This document shows positions 47,532-56,447 of a stretch of DNA of 64,000 bases, piece after piece. This stretch comes from Pseudofrankia saprophytica. Its GTDB lineage: Bacteria > Actinomycetota > Actinomycetes > Frankiales > Frankiaceae. Positions within the stretch are counted from its first letter, which is position 1; every line of letters begins with the position of its first letter. The stretch lies in NCBI RefSeq assembly GCF_000235425.2, contig NZ_KI912266.1, positions 3,985,293 through 4,049,292 of the forward strand. Direction: 5' to 3'. A program made the position numbers and the translations under genes. The notes below the pieces were generated by a model that worked only from the letters and a program-made list of their open reading frames with translations, was not told where the DNA came from and searched no databases.

Positions 47532-48173
47532 GTGCCCGCGATGCCAAGCCCGGAGATGCCAGGCCCAGAGCCGAAGCCCGCCCGGCGCCGTCAGGTGGAC
47601 CGGTCCGCGGCGACGCGGGCGGCGCTGGTGGCCGCCGGCCGGCGGCTGTTCGCCGCGGAGGGCTTCGCCGCGGTCGCGACGGAGGCGATCGTGGCCGCGG
47701 CCGGGGTTAGCCGTGGGGCGCTCTATCACCAGTTCGTCGACAAGACCGCCCTGTTCGCGGCGGTCGTCGAGGCCGTCGAGGCGGACGTCGCGGCCCGCCT
47801 CGCGAGCGAGGTCGCCGACGCGGGCTCGAACGACCCCATCGAGGCGATGCGGCTGGCGGCGAGTGCCTGGCTGCGGATCTGCGTCGAGCCGGAGGTCCAC
47901 CGGATCGTGCTGCTCGACGGCCCGTCGGTGCTGGGCTGGGCCGAGTGGCGGGAACTGTGCCAGCGCCACGTCTTCGGCCTCATCAGGGACGTGCTCTCGT
48001 GGGGGATGGAGATCGGCCGCATCCGGCAACAACCGGTGGGCCCGCTTGCCCACGTCCTCATGGGCGCCAGCGACGAGGCGGCCCTCTACATCGCCCGCGC
48101 CGCCGACACCGAGACGGCCCGCGCGGAGATGATGGACGCTCTCGACCTCGTCATCGACGGTCTGATGCGCTGA
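47532..48173 (+). CDS. TetR family transcriptional regulator
   Basis: 213 residues. The helix-turn-helix is VATEAIVAAAGVSRGALYHQFVDKTALFAAV, followed by a TetR_C-like helical domain with LDGPSVLGWAEWREL. Starts at GTG 47532, ATG 47541 or ATG 47553 are all possible. It is divergent from the alpha/beta hydrolase around the palindrome at 47477 and probably represses it. Its end overlaps the end of the convergent oxygenase gene by 23 bp. Confidence 0.84.
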   Translation: MPAMPSPEMPGPEPKPARRRQVDRSAATRAALVAAGRRLFAAEGFAAVATEAIVAAAGVSRGALYHQFVDKTALFAAVVEAVEADVAARLASEVADAGSNDPIEAMRLAASAWLRICVEPEVHRIVLLDGPSVLGWAEWRELCQRHVFGLIRDVLSWGMEIGRIRQQPVGPLAHVLMGASDEAALYIARAADTETARAEMMDALDLVIDGLMR

Positions 48174-49299
48174 CGGTGTCGGTGTCCCCGGTGCCGAACA
48201 GCAGTCCGATCTTCGCCGCGAGGTAGTCGCCCGCGGTCCATCCCGCGGTTCCCGCGGCGGTGGTGCCCGCTGCGGTGGCGGTGGTCTGGCACTGAGCGGC
48301 GACCGGGGCCCGGTGGTCGGGGTACTGGAAGTAGCTGAGGCTCGTCCGGGCCGGCTGGGGGCCGGGCCCCGTCGGTGCGACCACCCGGTGCCAGGTGCTG
48401 TTCCAGCGGCCGGCGCTGGTTGCCGCGAGCAGATCGCCGACGTTGACGACGAATGCACCGGCCGGGACGTCGACAGGTAGCCAGGTTCCGTTCCGGAGAA
48501 TTTCCAGACCAGGCTGGCCGTCCACCGCGACGAGCGTGAAGAACCCATAGTCTGTATGCGGACCAGCCCGCCAGACACCCGGTTTCGGCGGGCCGTCGAA
48601 TGCCGGGTAGTGATTCACGCGCAGCCCGCCGAGCGGCTGTCGGAAGAGTTCGTCGAACGCGTTCGGATCGTCGCGAAGGGCGGCTCCGCACACCCGCAGC
48701 AACTGCCGGCCCAACCCGTCGACCGCGGCCCGGAACGGCTCGAGCGCCGCCCGGAACCACGCCACGCGATGGTCCGGCCACACATCGGCGGCCGACCACG
48801 GGCCCGGGTGGGTGGATCCGCCGTGCGGGGCCAGGCAGTAGGTCTCGGAAAGATCCGGCACGCGGGCGGTGCCGGCGGCGCCGGCCTCCTCGCCCTCGTC
48901 GTGGCCCGTATCCAGCCGGGATGGTGGCGTCCCGGCTGCCATCATCGGTGTCACCGCGGCCGTGGCCGCCTGGCTCTCGCCGCCGAGCCGGACATAGCCG
49001 CGCCGAAGGGTCGGATGGCTGCGCGCCCGACTGCGTTCCTTGATCTCCTGGGGCAGGTCGAAGAACCGCGCCGAGGCGCTGATCGCGTCGGCCATCAGCG
49101 ACGGCGCGACGGTGTGGTCGACGACGCAGAAGAAGCCGGCGCCCTGGCAGGCGGCGTCCACCGCGGCGACGATGGAGGCGAACGCCGAACCCGACTCGGT
49201 TAGTCCGCGCAGTGACAATGTCGGCGCGGTGAGCTCGTCCCGGACGGTGGCCGCGGAACTCCTCTGATCGGTTCGCCGTGGCCGGTCGATGTCTCCCAC
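48151..49299 (-). CDS. 2-oxoglutarate/Fe(II)-dependent dioxygenase (IPNS-like)
   Basis: A 382-residue enzyme of the isopenicillin-N-synthase/gibberellin-oxidase superfamily. N-terminal DIOX_N region: VDAACQGAGFFCVVDH and SARFFDLPQEIKE. Catalytic core: iron ligands in AGPHTDYGFFT (HxD) and NSTWHRVV (distal His), and the 2-oxoglutarate Arg in ARTSLSYFQ. It would hydroxylate, desaturate or demethylate a small molecule. It is homologous in plan to the oxygenase at 59132. A 23-bp convergent overlap with the TetR gene links their ends. Confidence 0.87.
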   Translation of the reverse strand: MGDIDRPRRTDQRSSAATVRDELTAPTLSLRGLTESGSAFASIVAAVDAACQGAGFFCVVDHTVAPSLMADAISASARFFDLPQEIKERSRARSHPTLRRGYVRLGGESQAATAAVTPMMAAGTPPSRLDTGHDEGEEAGAAGTARVPDLSETYCLAPHGGSTHPGPWSAADVWPDHRVAWFRAALEPFRAAVDGLGRQLLRVCGAALRDDPNAFDELFRQPLGGLRVNHYPAFDGPPKPGVWRAGPHTDYGFFTLVAVDGQPGLEILRNGTWLPVDVPAGAFVVNVGDLLAATSAGRWNSTWHRVVAPTGPGPQPARTSLSYFQYPDHRAPVAAQCQTTATAAGTTAAGTAGWTAGDYLAAKIGLLFGTGDTDTVSASDRR

Positions 49300-49540
49300 A
49301 TCCTCGATGGTCGCACGATCATTGTTTCGGATCTAATACCGCCCGGAGGTCGTTCGGCGAACGAACATGGCCGGACAGGAAACCTCCGTGAAACGGGCAC
49401 GCGTTCTGATGGAGATGGGCGCCGCCGGCGGCGGGAGGATGGGTTTTCGCCCACCAGCCGGCTGCCGGCGCCGGTCGCCGTACGCCGTGTCCAGAGGCCG
49501 GTGGGGTGAGTTCCGGCCCGCTGGGCACGGCGGGCGTGGT

Positions 49541-50980
49541 TCAGTCCAAGGGAGGAAGGCCGACGGACTTGGTCTCCAGGTAGAGGCTGAAGCCCGCCGT
49601 ACCGCACTCGCGGCCGATGCCCGAGTTCTTGAAGCCGCCGAACGGCGCGTCGGGTGACTGGAACGCGCCGTTGACGCTGACCATGCCGGTCCGCACCCGG
49701 CGGGCGATGTCGACGCCCGCGGCCACGTCGGCCGTCCACACCGAGCCGGACAGGCCGTACTCCGAGTCGTTGGCGATCGCGACGGCCTCGTCGGGGTGGT
49801 CGTAGTCGAGCACGCAGACCACCGGACCGAAGATCTCCTCCCGGGCGATCCGCATGCTGTTGTCGACGCCCACGAACAGCGTGGGCTCGACGAACCATCC
49901 GCGCGGCTGCGACGCCGGCCGGCCACCCCCGGTCACGATCTTCGCGCCGGCGTCCCGGCCGATGTCGAGGTAGCCCTCGACCCGGTCGCGCTGGCGCCTG
50001 GCGAGCAGCGGGCCGATCTGGGTGCCGAGGTCGGCCGGGTCCCCGACCGTCATCGCCGCGACGGCCTCCGCGAACGCGTCGACGAACTCGTCATGGCGCC
50101 GCCGCGAGACGAGGATCCTGGTCTGCGCGACGCACGCCTGGCCGGAGTTCAGGAACGCCATCGGCAGCAGGTCGGCGACGGTGCGCTCCAGCGGCGCGTC
50201 GTCGAGGATGATCGCGGCCGACTTCCCGCCCAGCTCCAGGCTCACCCGCGCCAGGCGCTCGCCGCACCAGGCGGCGACCTGCCGGCCGACGGCGGCGCTG
50301 CCCGTGTACGCGACCTTGTCGACCTGCGGGTGGCGTACCAGGTGGGTGCCGGCGACGCTGCCACCCGGGACGATGTTGACGACACCGGGCGGCAGCCCCA
50401 CCTCCCGGAGGATCTCGGCGAGCACGTACGTGTCCAGCGGGCTTTCCGGGGCCGGCTTGAGCACGACGCAGCAGCCGGCGGCGATCGCCGGCGCGACCTG
50501 CGCCACGGCGAGCAGCAGCGGGAAGTTCGACGGGACGACGCACGCGACGACGCCGACCGGCTCATGCAGGACCAGGGTGCGTCCGCCCTCGCCCAGGTGC
50601 TCCTCGAACGGGAACTCCCGGGCCAGCGCCGCCGCCGCGCGCAGGAACGCGATCGGAGCGGGTACCTGGCCGGCGGCGACGAACGAGGCAGGGGAGCCCA
50701 TCTCGGCGATGATGAGCGCACCGACCTCGGCGCCGCGCCGTTCCAGCAGGTCGGCGGCGCGGTCGAGCAGGTCCGCGCGGTCGGCGACCGGGAGGCGCGG
50801 CCACGGGCCGGTGTCGAACGCGGCCCGCGCGGCGGCGACCGCCCGTTCGATGTCGGCCGGCGTCCCGTCCGGAACCCTTCCGACGATCTCCTCGGTGTAC
50901 GGCGAGATGACGTCGATCGTGGCGTCGCCCAGTGGGTCGAGCCAGTCGCCGTCCGTGTAGAGGTGGGTGTGAACGTGCAC
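49541..50980 (-). CDS. NAD(P)+-dependent aldehyde dehydrogenase
   Basis: A 479-residue ALDH. Cofactor-site motif: PSNFPLLLAVAQVAPAIAAGC. Catalytic Glu: SLELGGKSAAII. Catalytic Cys: FLNSGQACVAQTRI. C-terminal: EEIFGPVVCVLDYDH and PFGGFKNSGIGRE. It oxidises an aldehyde to the acid. It lies between an oxygenase gene and an XRE-cupin regulator, all on the minus strand, so it may process an aldehyde released by an oxidative step in the same pathway. Confidence 0.92.
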   Translation of the reverse strand: MHVHTHLYTDGDWLDPLGDATIDVISPYTEEIVGRVPDGTPADIERAVAAARAAFDTGPWPRLPVADRADLLDRAADLLERRGAEVGALIIAEMGSPASFVAAGQVPAPIAFLRAAAALAREFPFEEHLGEGGRTLVLHEPVGVVACVVPSNFPLLLAVAQVAPAIAAGCCVVLKPAPESPLDTYVLAEILREVGLPPGVVNIVPGGSVAGTHLVRHPQVDKVAYTGSAAVGRQVAAWCGERLARVSLELGGKSAAIILDDAPLERTVADLLPMAFLNSGQACVAQTRILVSRRRHDEFVDAFAEAVAAMTVGDPADLGTQIGPLLARRQRDRVEGYLDIGRDAGAKIVTGGGRPASQPRGWFVEPTLFVGVDNSMRIAREEIFGPVVCVLDYDHPDEAVAIANDSEYGLSGSVWTADVAAGVDIARRVRTGMVSVNGAFQSPDAPFGGFKNSGIGRECGTAGFSLYLETKSVGLPPLD

Positions 50981-51089
50981 AGGTGCTACCTCGGTTCACG
51001 ATTGTCGGCCGTGCCCGGACGTCGCGGCGCGCGCGACGTCCGGGCACGGTGGGACTCCTGGGATCAGCCGCCCAGAATCGGCGCCGCCC

Positions 51090-51155
51090 GACGCGAGAGG
51101 TCGCCTGGCGCGAAAGGTTGCCTAGCGCGAAGGATGCCTAGTGCGAAAGGTCGCC
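51090..51155. repeat. four degenerate 16-17-bp tandem repeats
   Basis: Units of the form agYGCGAaAGGTYGCCT lie at 51090, 51107, 51124 and 51140. The last unit runs into the final codons of the XRE-cupin gene, whose stop is at 51138-51140. The duplication seems to have grown from that gene end. Confidence 0.5.
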
Positions 51156-51794
51156 GCAGGACCTGTTGATCGCGCGGGAGGCGGGCGTGCTCAGGCTTGC
51201 CAGCTGGTCGCCGCGCGCGACGACGTCGAACTCGTCGCCGACGATGGCGGCGAGGAACCGGTGCGGGCCGGCGCCGACGATCCGGTACCGGTGCGGTGTC
51301 CCGCCGGCATAGGACACGGCGTCGCCGGGGCCTAGCTCGTACTGCTTCCCGTCGACGTCGGCCACGTACTCACCGGCGAGGATGAGAACGAACTCGTCGT
51401 TGTGATGGACCGAGTACGGCTGGAACTCCCGCCAGCCGCCGGTGAACTCGATCGCCCTCAGCTGCCGGTTCGCCGGGGTGAGGGCCGAGGCGTTCGAGCC
51501 GGGGTCGAGCTCGTCCTGCACCAGGCCGACCCGCTCGGCGACCCGGACGACGTCGGCCTGGCCGCCGGTCTGGCCACTGGACAGCAGCGACAGCGCGCTG
51601 GTGCCGAGCGCGTGGGCGATCCGGTCGAGCGACCGCATGCTGGGCAGGGCAAGACCCCGTTCGATCTGCGAGAGGAACGGCTGCGAGAGCCCCGCCTCCT
51701 GCGCCACGTCCTGCATCGTCCGCTCCAGCGCCTTGCGTCGACGCCGGATCGCCACGCCGACCTGAGCGCTCAGCTCGGTCCTGGTGTCGCCCAC
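51138..51794 (-). CDS. XRE-cupin transcriptional regulator
   Basis: A 218-residue regulator. The N-terminal XRE/HTH_3 domain is MQDVAQEAGLSQPFLSQIERGLALPSMRSL. The C-terminal cupin-2 domain (FQPYSVHHNDEFVLILAGEY, GPGDAVSYAGGTPHRYRI) senses a ligand or metal. This class controls amino-acid, polyamine and aldehyde catabolism genes, and it lies directly between the aldehyde dehydrogenase and the transport operon. The start (51794) is not ATG. The likely operators are the palindromes at 53057 and 60226, but that is inference. Confidence 0.85.
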   Translation of the reverse strand: MGDTRTELSAQVGVAIRRRRKALERTMQDVAQEAGLSQPFLSQIERGLALPSMRSLDRIAHALGTSALSLLSSGQTGGQADVVRVAERVGLVQDELDPGSNASALTPANRQLRAIEFTGGWREFQPYSVHHNDEFVLILAGEYVADVDGKQYELGPGDAVSYAGGTPHRYRIVGAGPHRFLAAIVGDEFDVVARGDQLASLSTPASRAINRSCGDLSH

Positions 51795-51932
51795 ACCTCA
51801 CCCCTTCCGACGGTGCCCCCGGCGCGGATGGACTCCGGCGAACATACCCGCCATGATCCGGCCGCCGGGCGGCCCGGGCGCGAACACCCGCGGCCCACCG
51901 TGGCTCCTCTGACTCCTGTAACCCCGATGTCG

Positions 51933-53027
51933 TCACGCGGAAAGCAGCGACGTCTTCCCGTCGTATGCCTCCGTGAGGAACGAGAGATCGACGAGCTTGT
52001 TCACGTCGGGAAGCTCGGTACGGCCGGCCGCGCGGATCCCGGCGTACACCGGACCGGAGATGTAGTCCTTGTCCATCCAGAGGATGCCCTTCTTGCGGGT
52101 CACGTCACTGACCCACAGCTTGATCTGCTTCTTGTTCTCGGTGAGCTGGCCCTCGTAGTCCAGCGCGAGATCGACGCCGTACTTCTCGGCGGACAGATGG
52201 GCGCCCAGCTCCGGGTCCTGCATGTTCTTCTCGTGCCCCTTGATCGTCGCCCGCAGGAACCTGACGACGGCGTCGTGGTTGGCGTCGAGGAAACTGCGCT
52301 TGGCGATGAGCGCGTCGGCGTAGAGCGGCACGCCGAATTCGGTGAGGGTCGCGGAGAACACCTTGAGACCCTGCGCCTCCAGCACACTGACCTGGTTCGT
52401 CGTGTAGCACAGGATGGCGTCGACCTGGCCGTTCGCCAGGGGCGCCGGGTCGGCCCCGATCTGGATGAACTTGTAGTCCTTCGGGATACCGTTCACCTTG
52501 AAACAGGCGTCGATCATGGACGGCGAGGAGCTGTCCCCGCCGAGCGTTTTCCCGACCAGGTCCTTGATGCTCTTGATGTTCGGGTCCAACCAGGCGAAGC
52601 CGACCGGCGACTCCTGTAGGGTGGCCGCGAACATCACGAAATCCGCGCCCTGCGCCGCCGCGTCGATGATCTTCAGGGTGTCGGAGGCGAGCCCGATCCC
52701 GGCCTTGCCGGCCTCCAGGACCTGCACGTTCTCCGGCGCGTTCGGACCGCCGCCGATCCAGTCCGGCGCGATGTTCTCGTCGGCGTAGTAGCCCTGGTCG
52801 TCGCCGACCCAGAAACCCGCCCACTCGACGTTCTTGACCCAGGAGAACACGGTGCTGACCTTGGTGCCGGCCGACGCGGCGGCCGCGGTCGACCCCGACG
52901 AGGAGTCGTCGCCGCAGGCGGCGAGGACCGTCGGTCCGAGCAGCGCGGCCCCGCCGAACAGGGCGGATCGACGCAGCAGGGACCGGCGGGAAAGCTGGGC
53001 GGACGAGACCGCCCCGGACTTGGCCAT
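51933..53027 (-). CDS. ABC substrate-binding lipoprotein (NMT1/THI5-like, SsuA-like)
   Basis: 364 residues. The N-terminus has a twin-arginine motif (SRRSLLRRSALF), a hydrophobic run and lipobox LAAC, so it is a Tat-exported lipoprotein with a Cys at about 38. The mature part is NMT1-like (VKNVEWAGFWVGDDQGYYADENI, GIGLASDTLKII), the fold of binding proteins for sulfonates, nitrilotriacetate and thiamine-pyrimidine precursors. It is the last gene of the transport operon, with its own palindrome 30 bp upstream. The ligand is unknown. Confidence 0.87.
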   Translation of the reverse strand: MAKSGAVSSAQLSRRSLLRRSALFGGAALLGPTVLAACGDDSSSGSTAAAASAGTKVSTVFSWVKNVEWAGFWVGDDQGYYADENIAPDWIGGGPNAPENVQVLEAGKAGIGLASDTLKIIDAAAQGADFVMFAATLQESPVGFAWLDPNIKSIKDLVGKTLGGDSSSPSMIDACFKVNGIPKDYKFIQIGADPAPLANGQVDAILCYTTNQVSVLEAQGLKVFSATLTEFGVPLYADALIAKRSFLDANHDAVVRFLRATIKGHEKNMQDPELGAHLSAEKYGVDLALDYEGQLTENKKQIKLWVSDVTRKKGILWMDKDYISGPVYAGIRAAGRTELPDVNKLVDLSFLTEAYDGKTSLLSA

Positions 53028-53056
53028 TGTCTGGTTCCTTCGCTGACGAGAGTGAA

Positions 53057-53071
53057 ATTGATCAGATCAAT
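53057..53071. promoter_or_regulatory. palindrome A of the transport operon
   Basis: ATTGATC-A-GATCAAT, a perfect 7-bp inverted repeat, lies 30 bp before the ATG of the substrate-binding protein in an AT-rich pocket. Its minus-strand sequence closely matches the site at 60226 (shared AATATTGAT--GATC-AT-TTCA), so one regulator probably binds both. Confidence 0.65.
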
Positions 53072-53120
53072 ATTCGGGCGTGTGGGTAGGCGGGAGAGTG
53101 GGGCGCCCGGCGGCGCCCGG

Positions 53121-53177
53121 TCAGGACATTCGGGTCAGGACATCCGGGCTGAGATCGCCCGGCTCAGGACATCCGGG
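53121..53177. repeat. three copies of a 14-bp repeat at the permease 3' end
   Basis: tcaggacatYcggg occurs at 53121, 53135 and 53164. The third copy contains the permease's stop codon and last codons, so the gene end has been duplicated twice beyond the stop. Confidence 0.6.
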
Positions 53178-54759
53178 CCGAGACCGCTCGGCCGATCCGG
53201 TCGGCGACACCGAACGCGACCATCGACAGCACGACGATCGACAGCGCGACCGCCCAGGCCCGGCCGATGTTCTGACGCCCCATCGCGTCCGCGAACAGGC
53301 GGCCGAGCCCACGCTGGCCGATCAGGTACTCGCCGACGACGGCCGCGATCACGCAGACGCCGGCGGTGAGCCGCATGGCGACGACCATGTCGCGCAGCGA
53401 GGCCGGTAGGACGACGAACAGGAACCGACGGGGGCGCGGCGCGCCGACGACGGCGAGCAGGTCCAGGGCGCCGTCCGCCGACATCCGCAGGCCCTTGAGG
53501 GTGTAGGCGAAGGCGGGGAAGAAGGAGATCAGCACGCAGATGGCGATGATGCTCCAGTCGTTGTAGCCGATCACCGCCGCGACGGCCGGCAGCAGCGCCA
53601 GCGTCGGCGCGGTCCTCGCGACGATCACCATCGGGGTCAGCAGGCCACGCAGCAGACCCGACCACCAGGTGGCGATCGCGAGCAGGGCGCCGACGGCGAG
53701 CCCGATCGCCCAGCCGGACAGCCCGAGGCGCACTGTGAACAGCGCGCTGCGCAGGAACAGGCCCGGCGTGTCGGCCAGCTCGCCGCCGACCGTGCCCGGC
53801 GCCGGGACCAGCAGCGGGCTGACCCCGCTCGCGTCGACGTAGACCGCCCAGCCGGTGACCGCGAGGACGACGAACGCGAGCCAGCCGACCAGCCCGCGCC
53901 AGCCGGCGCGGGAGCGGGCCGGCAGCGCGGCGGTGTCGGTGGCGCGCAGCGCGAACCGGTGCTCCACGCCCCGCTCGACCAGGCTGAGCAGGCCGTACGT
54001 GACCATCGTGACCGCGGCGATGAGCAGGCAGACGGCCCACAGCAGGGCCGGCCGGTAGTTCTGCATCGAAGTGAGCAGCAGCAGCCCGAGCCCCCGGCTC
54101 GCTCCGAACCACTCCCCGAACACCGCGCCGATGATCGCCGACGGGAGCGCGAGTTTCACCCCGAGGACGAGCGAGGGCACCGCGTTCGGCAGCCGGACGA
54201 GCAGCCAGTGTCGAAAACGGGGCGCACCCAGCGCGCCGAGCAGGTCCTCCTGCTGCCGCGACCCGCCGGCGAGCCCCGCGCTGACCGTCACGAACGCCGG
54301 GAAGAACACGGCGAGCCCGGCGATGACGACCGGGGTCTGGTCCCGCGGGACGACGATCATCAGCAGTGGCGCGAGCGCGATCCACGGGATCGAGTTCAGC
54401 GCGATCGCGGCTCCGCCGATCGCGCTGCGCGCCCGCGGGACCATCGAGCTCAGGGATGCCGCCGCGACCGCCAGCGCGAAGCCGAAGCCGAAGCCGCTCG
54501 CGGCCCGGCGGAACGTCGCGCTCGCCGCCCGGCTGATCAGCTCGGAGCGGCCGGGCCGGTCGAACTCGTCCAGGATGGTCGTGAGGGGAAGCCAGGTCTT
54601 CCCGAAGGTGCCCGCCCGCCCGGTCCACTCCCAGAGCACGACGAAGACGACTGTGCCGAGCACCGGAAACAGGAACGGGCGGGCGGCGCGCGACAGCCGG
54701 CTCAGCTTCTCAGACAAGGGCCACCGTCCTGGTGTCCCTGCCGCCGCGCAGGAGGGCAC
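53164..54759 (-). CDS. double-length ABC permease (two fused BPD transport domains)
   Basis: A 531-residue membrane protein containing two complete SsuC/TauC-type permease halves. The first EAA loop is LGALGAPRFRHWLLVRLPNAVPSLVLG; the second is LAVVGAPRPRRFLFVVLPASLRDM. Each is followed by a GEWFG/GEYLIG segment, with about 12 membrane helices in all. Normally this subunit is a homodimer of single-domain proteins; here the dimer is one chain. The start is either ATG 54759, overlapping the amidohydrolase by 50 bp, or TTG 54717. It pairs with the ATPase at 58164 and the binding protein at 51933. Confidence 0.87.
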   Translation of the reverse strand: MPSCAAAGTPGRWPLSEKLSRLSRAARPFLFPVLGTVVFVVLWEWTGRAGTFGKTWLPLTTILDEFDRPGRSELISRAASATFRRAASGFGFGFALAVAAASLSSMVPRARSAIGGAAIALNSIPWIALAPLLMIVVPRDQTPVVIAGLAVFFPAFVTVSAGLAGGSRQQEDLLGALGAPRFRHWLLVRLPNAVPSLVLGVKLALPSAIIGAVFGEWFGASRGLGLLLLTSMQNYRPALLWAVCLLIAAVTMVTYGLLSLVERGVEHRFALRATDTAALPARSRAGWRGLVGWLAFVVLAVTGWAVYVDASGVSPLLVPAPGTVGGELADTPGLFLRSALFTVRLGLSGWAIGLAVGALLAIATWWSGLLRGLLTPMVIVARTAPTLALLPAVAAVIGYNDWSIIAICVLISFFPAFAYTLKGLRMSADGALDLLAVVGAPRPRRFLFVVLPASLRDMVVAMRLTAGVCVIAAVVGEYLIGQRGLGRLFADAMGRQNIGRAWAVALSIVVLSMVAFGVADRIGRAVSARMS

Positions 54760-56431
54760 CGGCGCGGGCGGCGGTGAACTCCCCGTCGACGACGGCGTCG
54801 GCGCCGCCCACCAGCACCCGGTCGATGCCGGTCGCCTCGGCGTACAGCCGTCCCGCCCCGCCGGGCAGGTCGAACCGGGTGTGGACCGGGCCGGAGCCCA
54901 CCGTCGCCGGGTCGAGGATGACGACGTCGGCCCAGGAGCCGACCGTGAGGCGGCCGCGCCCGACCAGGCCGTACAGGTCGGCCGGCACCGAGGTCAGCAT
55001 CGCCACGCCCTCCTCGAGTGAGATGACGCCGTGCTCGCGGACGCCCTCGGCCAGCAGCACCGTCGTGTACTGGAAGGACGCGAACAGGTCGAGGTGCGCG
55101 CCGGCGTCGGAGGCGCCGACGACGGCCCGCGGATCACGCCAGACCCGCGCCCGCGCCGCCCAGTCGGCCGCGCTCTCCTCGACGACGGAGCCGAACGCGG
55201 TCCGCAGGTCGTCGGCGACGACGACGTCCAGCAGCGCGTCGAACGCCGTCGTGCCCGCCTGGCTGGCGAGCTCGGCCGCGGTCCGCCCGAGGGCCGGTCG
55301 CAGCGCCGGATCGAAGACCTCCAGGATCTGTTTGCGGTCCCAGTCGGTGATGTGCGGCAGGGGGTTGTCGGCGCTGGCCGCGCCGGCGAGCAGCCTCGCC
55401 CGCACCGATGGGTCGGCGAGCGCGCGCAGCTTCTCGTCGTGCGGGAGCCACAGCACGTCCGCCCAGCCGGGGATCGCGTCGAGCATGAAGCCGCTGTGGA
55501 AGCTGAGGCGCAGCGCGGTCGTCATCGGCGCGGTCAGCGCGACGACCCGGCCGCCGCGCTCGGCGGCGTGGCTGCCGGCGGCGAGCTTCGCGGTGGCGTC
55601 ACCGGCCGTGCCGGCGGTGACCGGCAGCACGTTCCAGTTGAGCGGGCGCTGCGCGGCCACCGACATGGCGGCCATCAGGTCGAGGATCTCCTCGTCGAAC
55701 GACGCGGTGACGTGCGGGATGAACTCCAGCGACGTGCCGGGGAAGTCCCGGCACACCTCGCACAGCGCGAGCACCTCCTCCCTGGTCGCCACCCGGGACG
55801 GCACCCTGCCCCCCTCGGCGTCGTTGTGGGTGCGCGACCACGACGACGAGAAGCCCAGGGCACCGGCACGCAGGCCGTCGGCGAGCAGCTCGCGCATCGC
55901 GGTGATCTCCGCGTCGGTCGCGGCGCGTTCCAGCGCCTGGCCGCCCATGACGACCCGGCGCAGCGCCGAGTGCCCGACCATGAACCCGGCGTTGACGGAG
56001 AGCGTCCCGTCCAGCCGGTCGAGGTACTCGGCGGTCGAGCGCCAGTCGAACGGCACCCCCTGCTGGAGGGTCTCCAGCGGGATTCCCTCTACCCGGGCGA
56101 GCATCCGCATCAGGTAGGCGCCGTCGGCCGGGTCGTCCGACAGCGGGGCGATCGTGAACCCGCAGTTGCCGCCGACGACGGTGGTCACCCCGTGCAGCGG
56201 CGACGGGCTGAGCGTCGGGTCCCAGAACGCCTGGGCGTCGTAGTGGGTGTGCAGGTCGATGAAGCCGGGCGCGACGACCCGGCCGGACGCGTCGACGGTC
56301 CGGCGGGCCGGCTGGCCGCGCAGGTCGCCGACGGCGACCACCCGCCCGTCGGTGACGGCGACGTCGGCGGGCCGGCGTGGCGCTCCGGTGCCGTCGACGA
56401 GGGTGCCGCCGACGATCAGAAGATCGAACAA
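54710..56431 (-). CDS. D-aminoacylase-like amidohydrolase
   Basis: A 573-residue metal-dependent amidohydrolase: N-terminal beta-sandwich LLIVGGTLVDGTGAPRRPADVAV, then the metal-binding DLHTHYDAQAFWDP (HxH), GGNCGFTIAPL, GHSALRR, and GASDAGAHLDLF with the catalytic Asp, closing GRGRLTVGSWADVVILDP. This is the N-acyl-D-amino-acid deacylase/dihydroorotase branch, which hydrolyses amide bonds. It sits inside the ABC-transport operon, overlapping the permease gene, so it probably acts on the imported compound or its product. Confidence 0.86.
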   Translation of the reverse strand: MFDLLIVGGTLVDGTGAPRRPADVAVTDGRVVAVGDLRGQPARRTVDASGRVVAPGFIDLHTHYDAQAFWDPTLSPSPLHGVTTVVGGNCGFTIAPLSDDPADGAYLMRMLARVEGIPLETLQQGVPFDWRSTAEYLDRLDGTLSVNAGFMVGHSALRRVVMGGQALERAATDAEITAMRELLADGLRAGALGFSSSWSRTHNDAEGGRVPSRVATREEVLALCEVCRDFPGTSLEFIPHVTASFDEEILDLMAAMSVAAQRPLNWNVLPVTAGTAGDATAKLAAGSHAAERGGRVVALTAPMTTALRLSFHSGFMLDAIPGWADVLWLPHDEKLRALADPSVRARLLAGAASADNPLPHITDWDRKQILEVFDPALRPALGRTAAELASQAGTTAFDALLDVVVADDLRTAFGSVVEESAADWAARARVWRDPRAVVGASDAGAHLDLFASFQYTTVLLAEGVREHGVISLEEGVAMLTSVPADLYGLVGRGRLTVGSWADVVILDPATVGSGPVHTRFDLPGGAGRLYAEATGIDRVLVGGADAVVDGEFTAARAGALLRGGRDTRTVALV

Positions 56432-56447
56432 GGGTGGCTCCTTGGCC

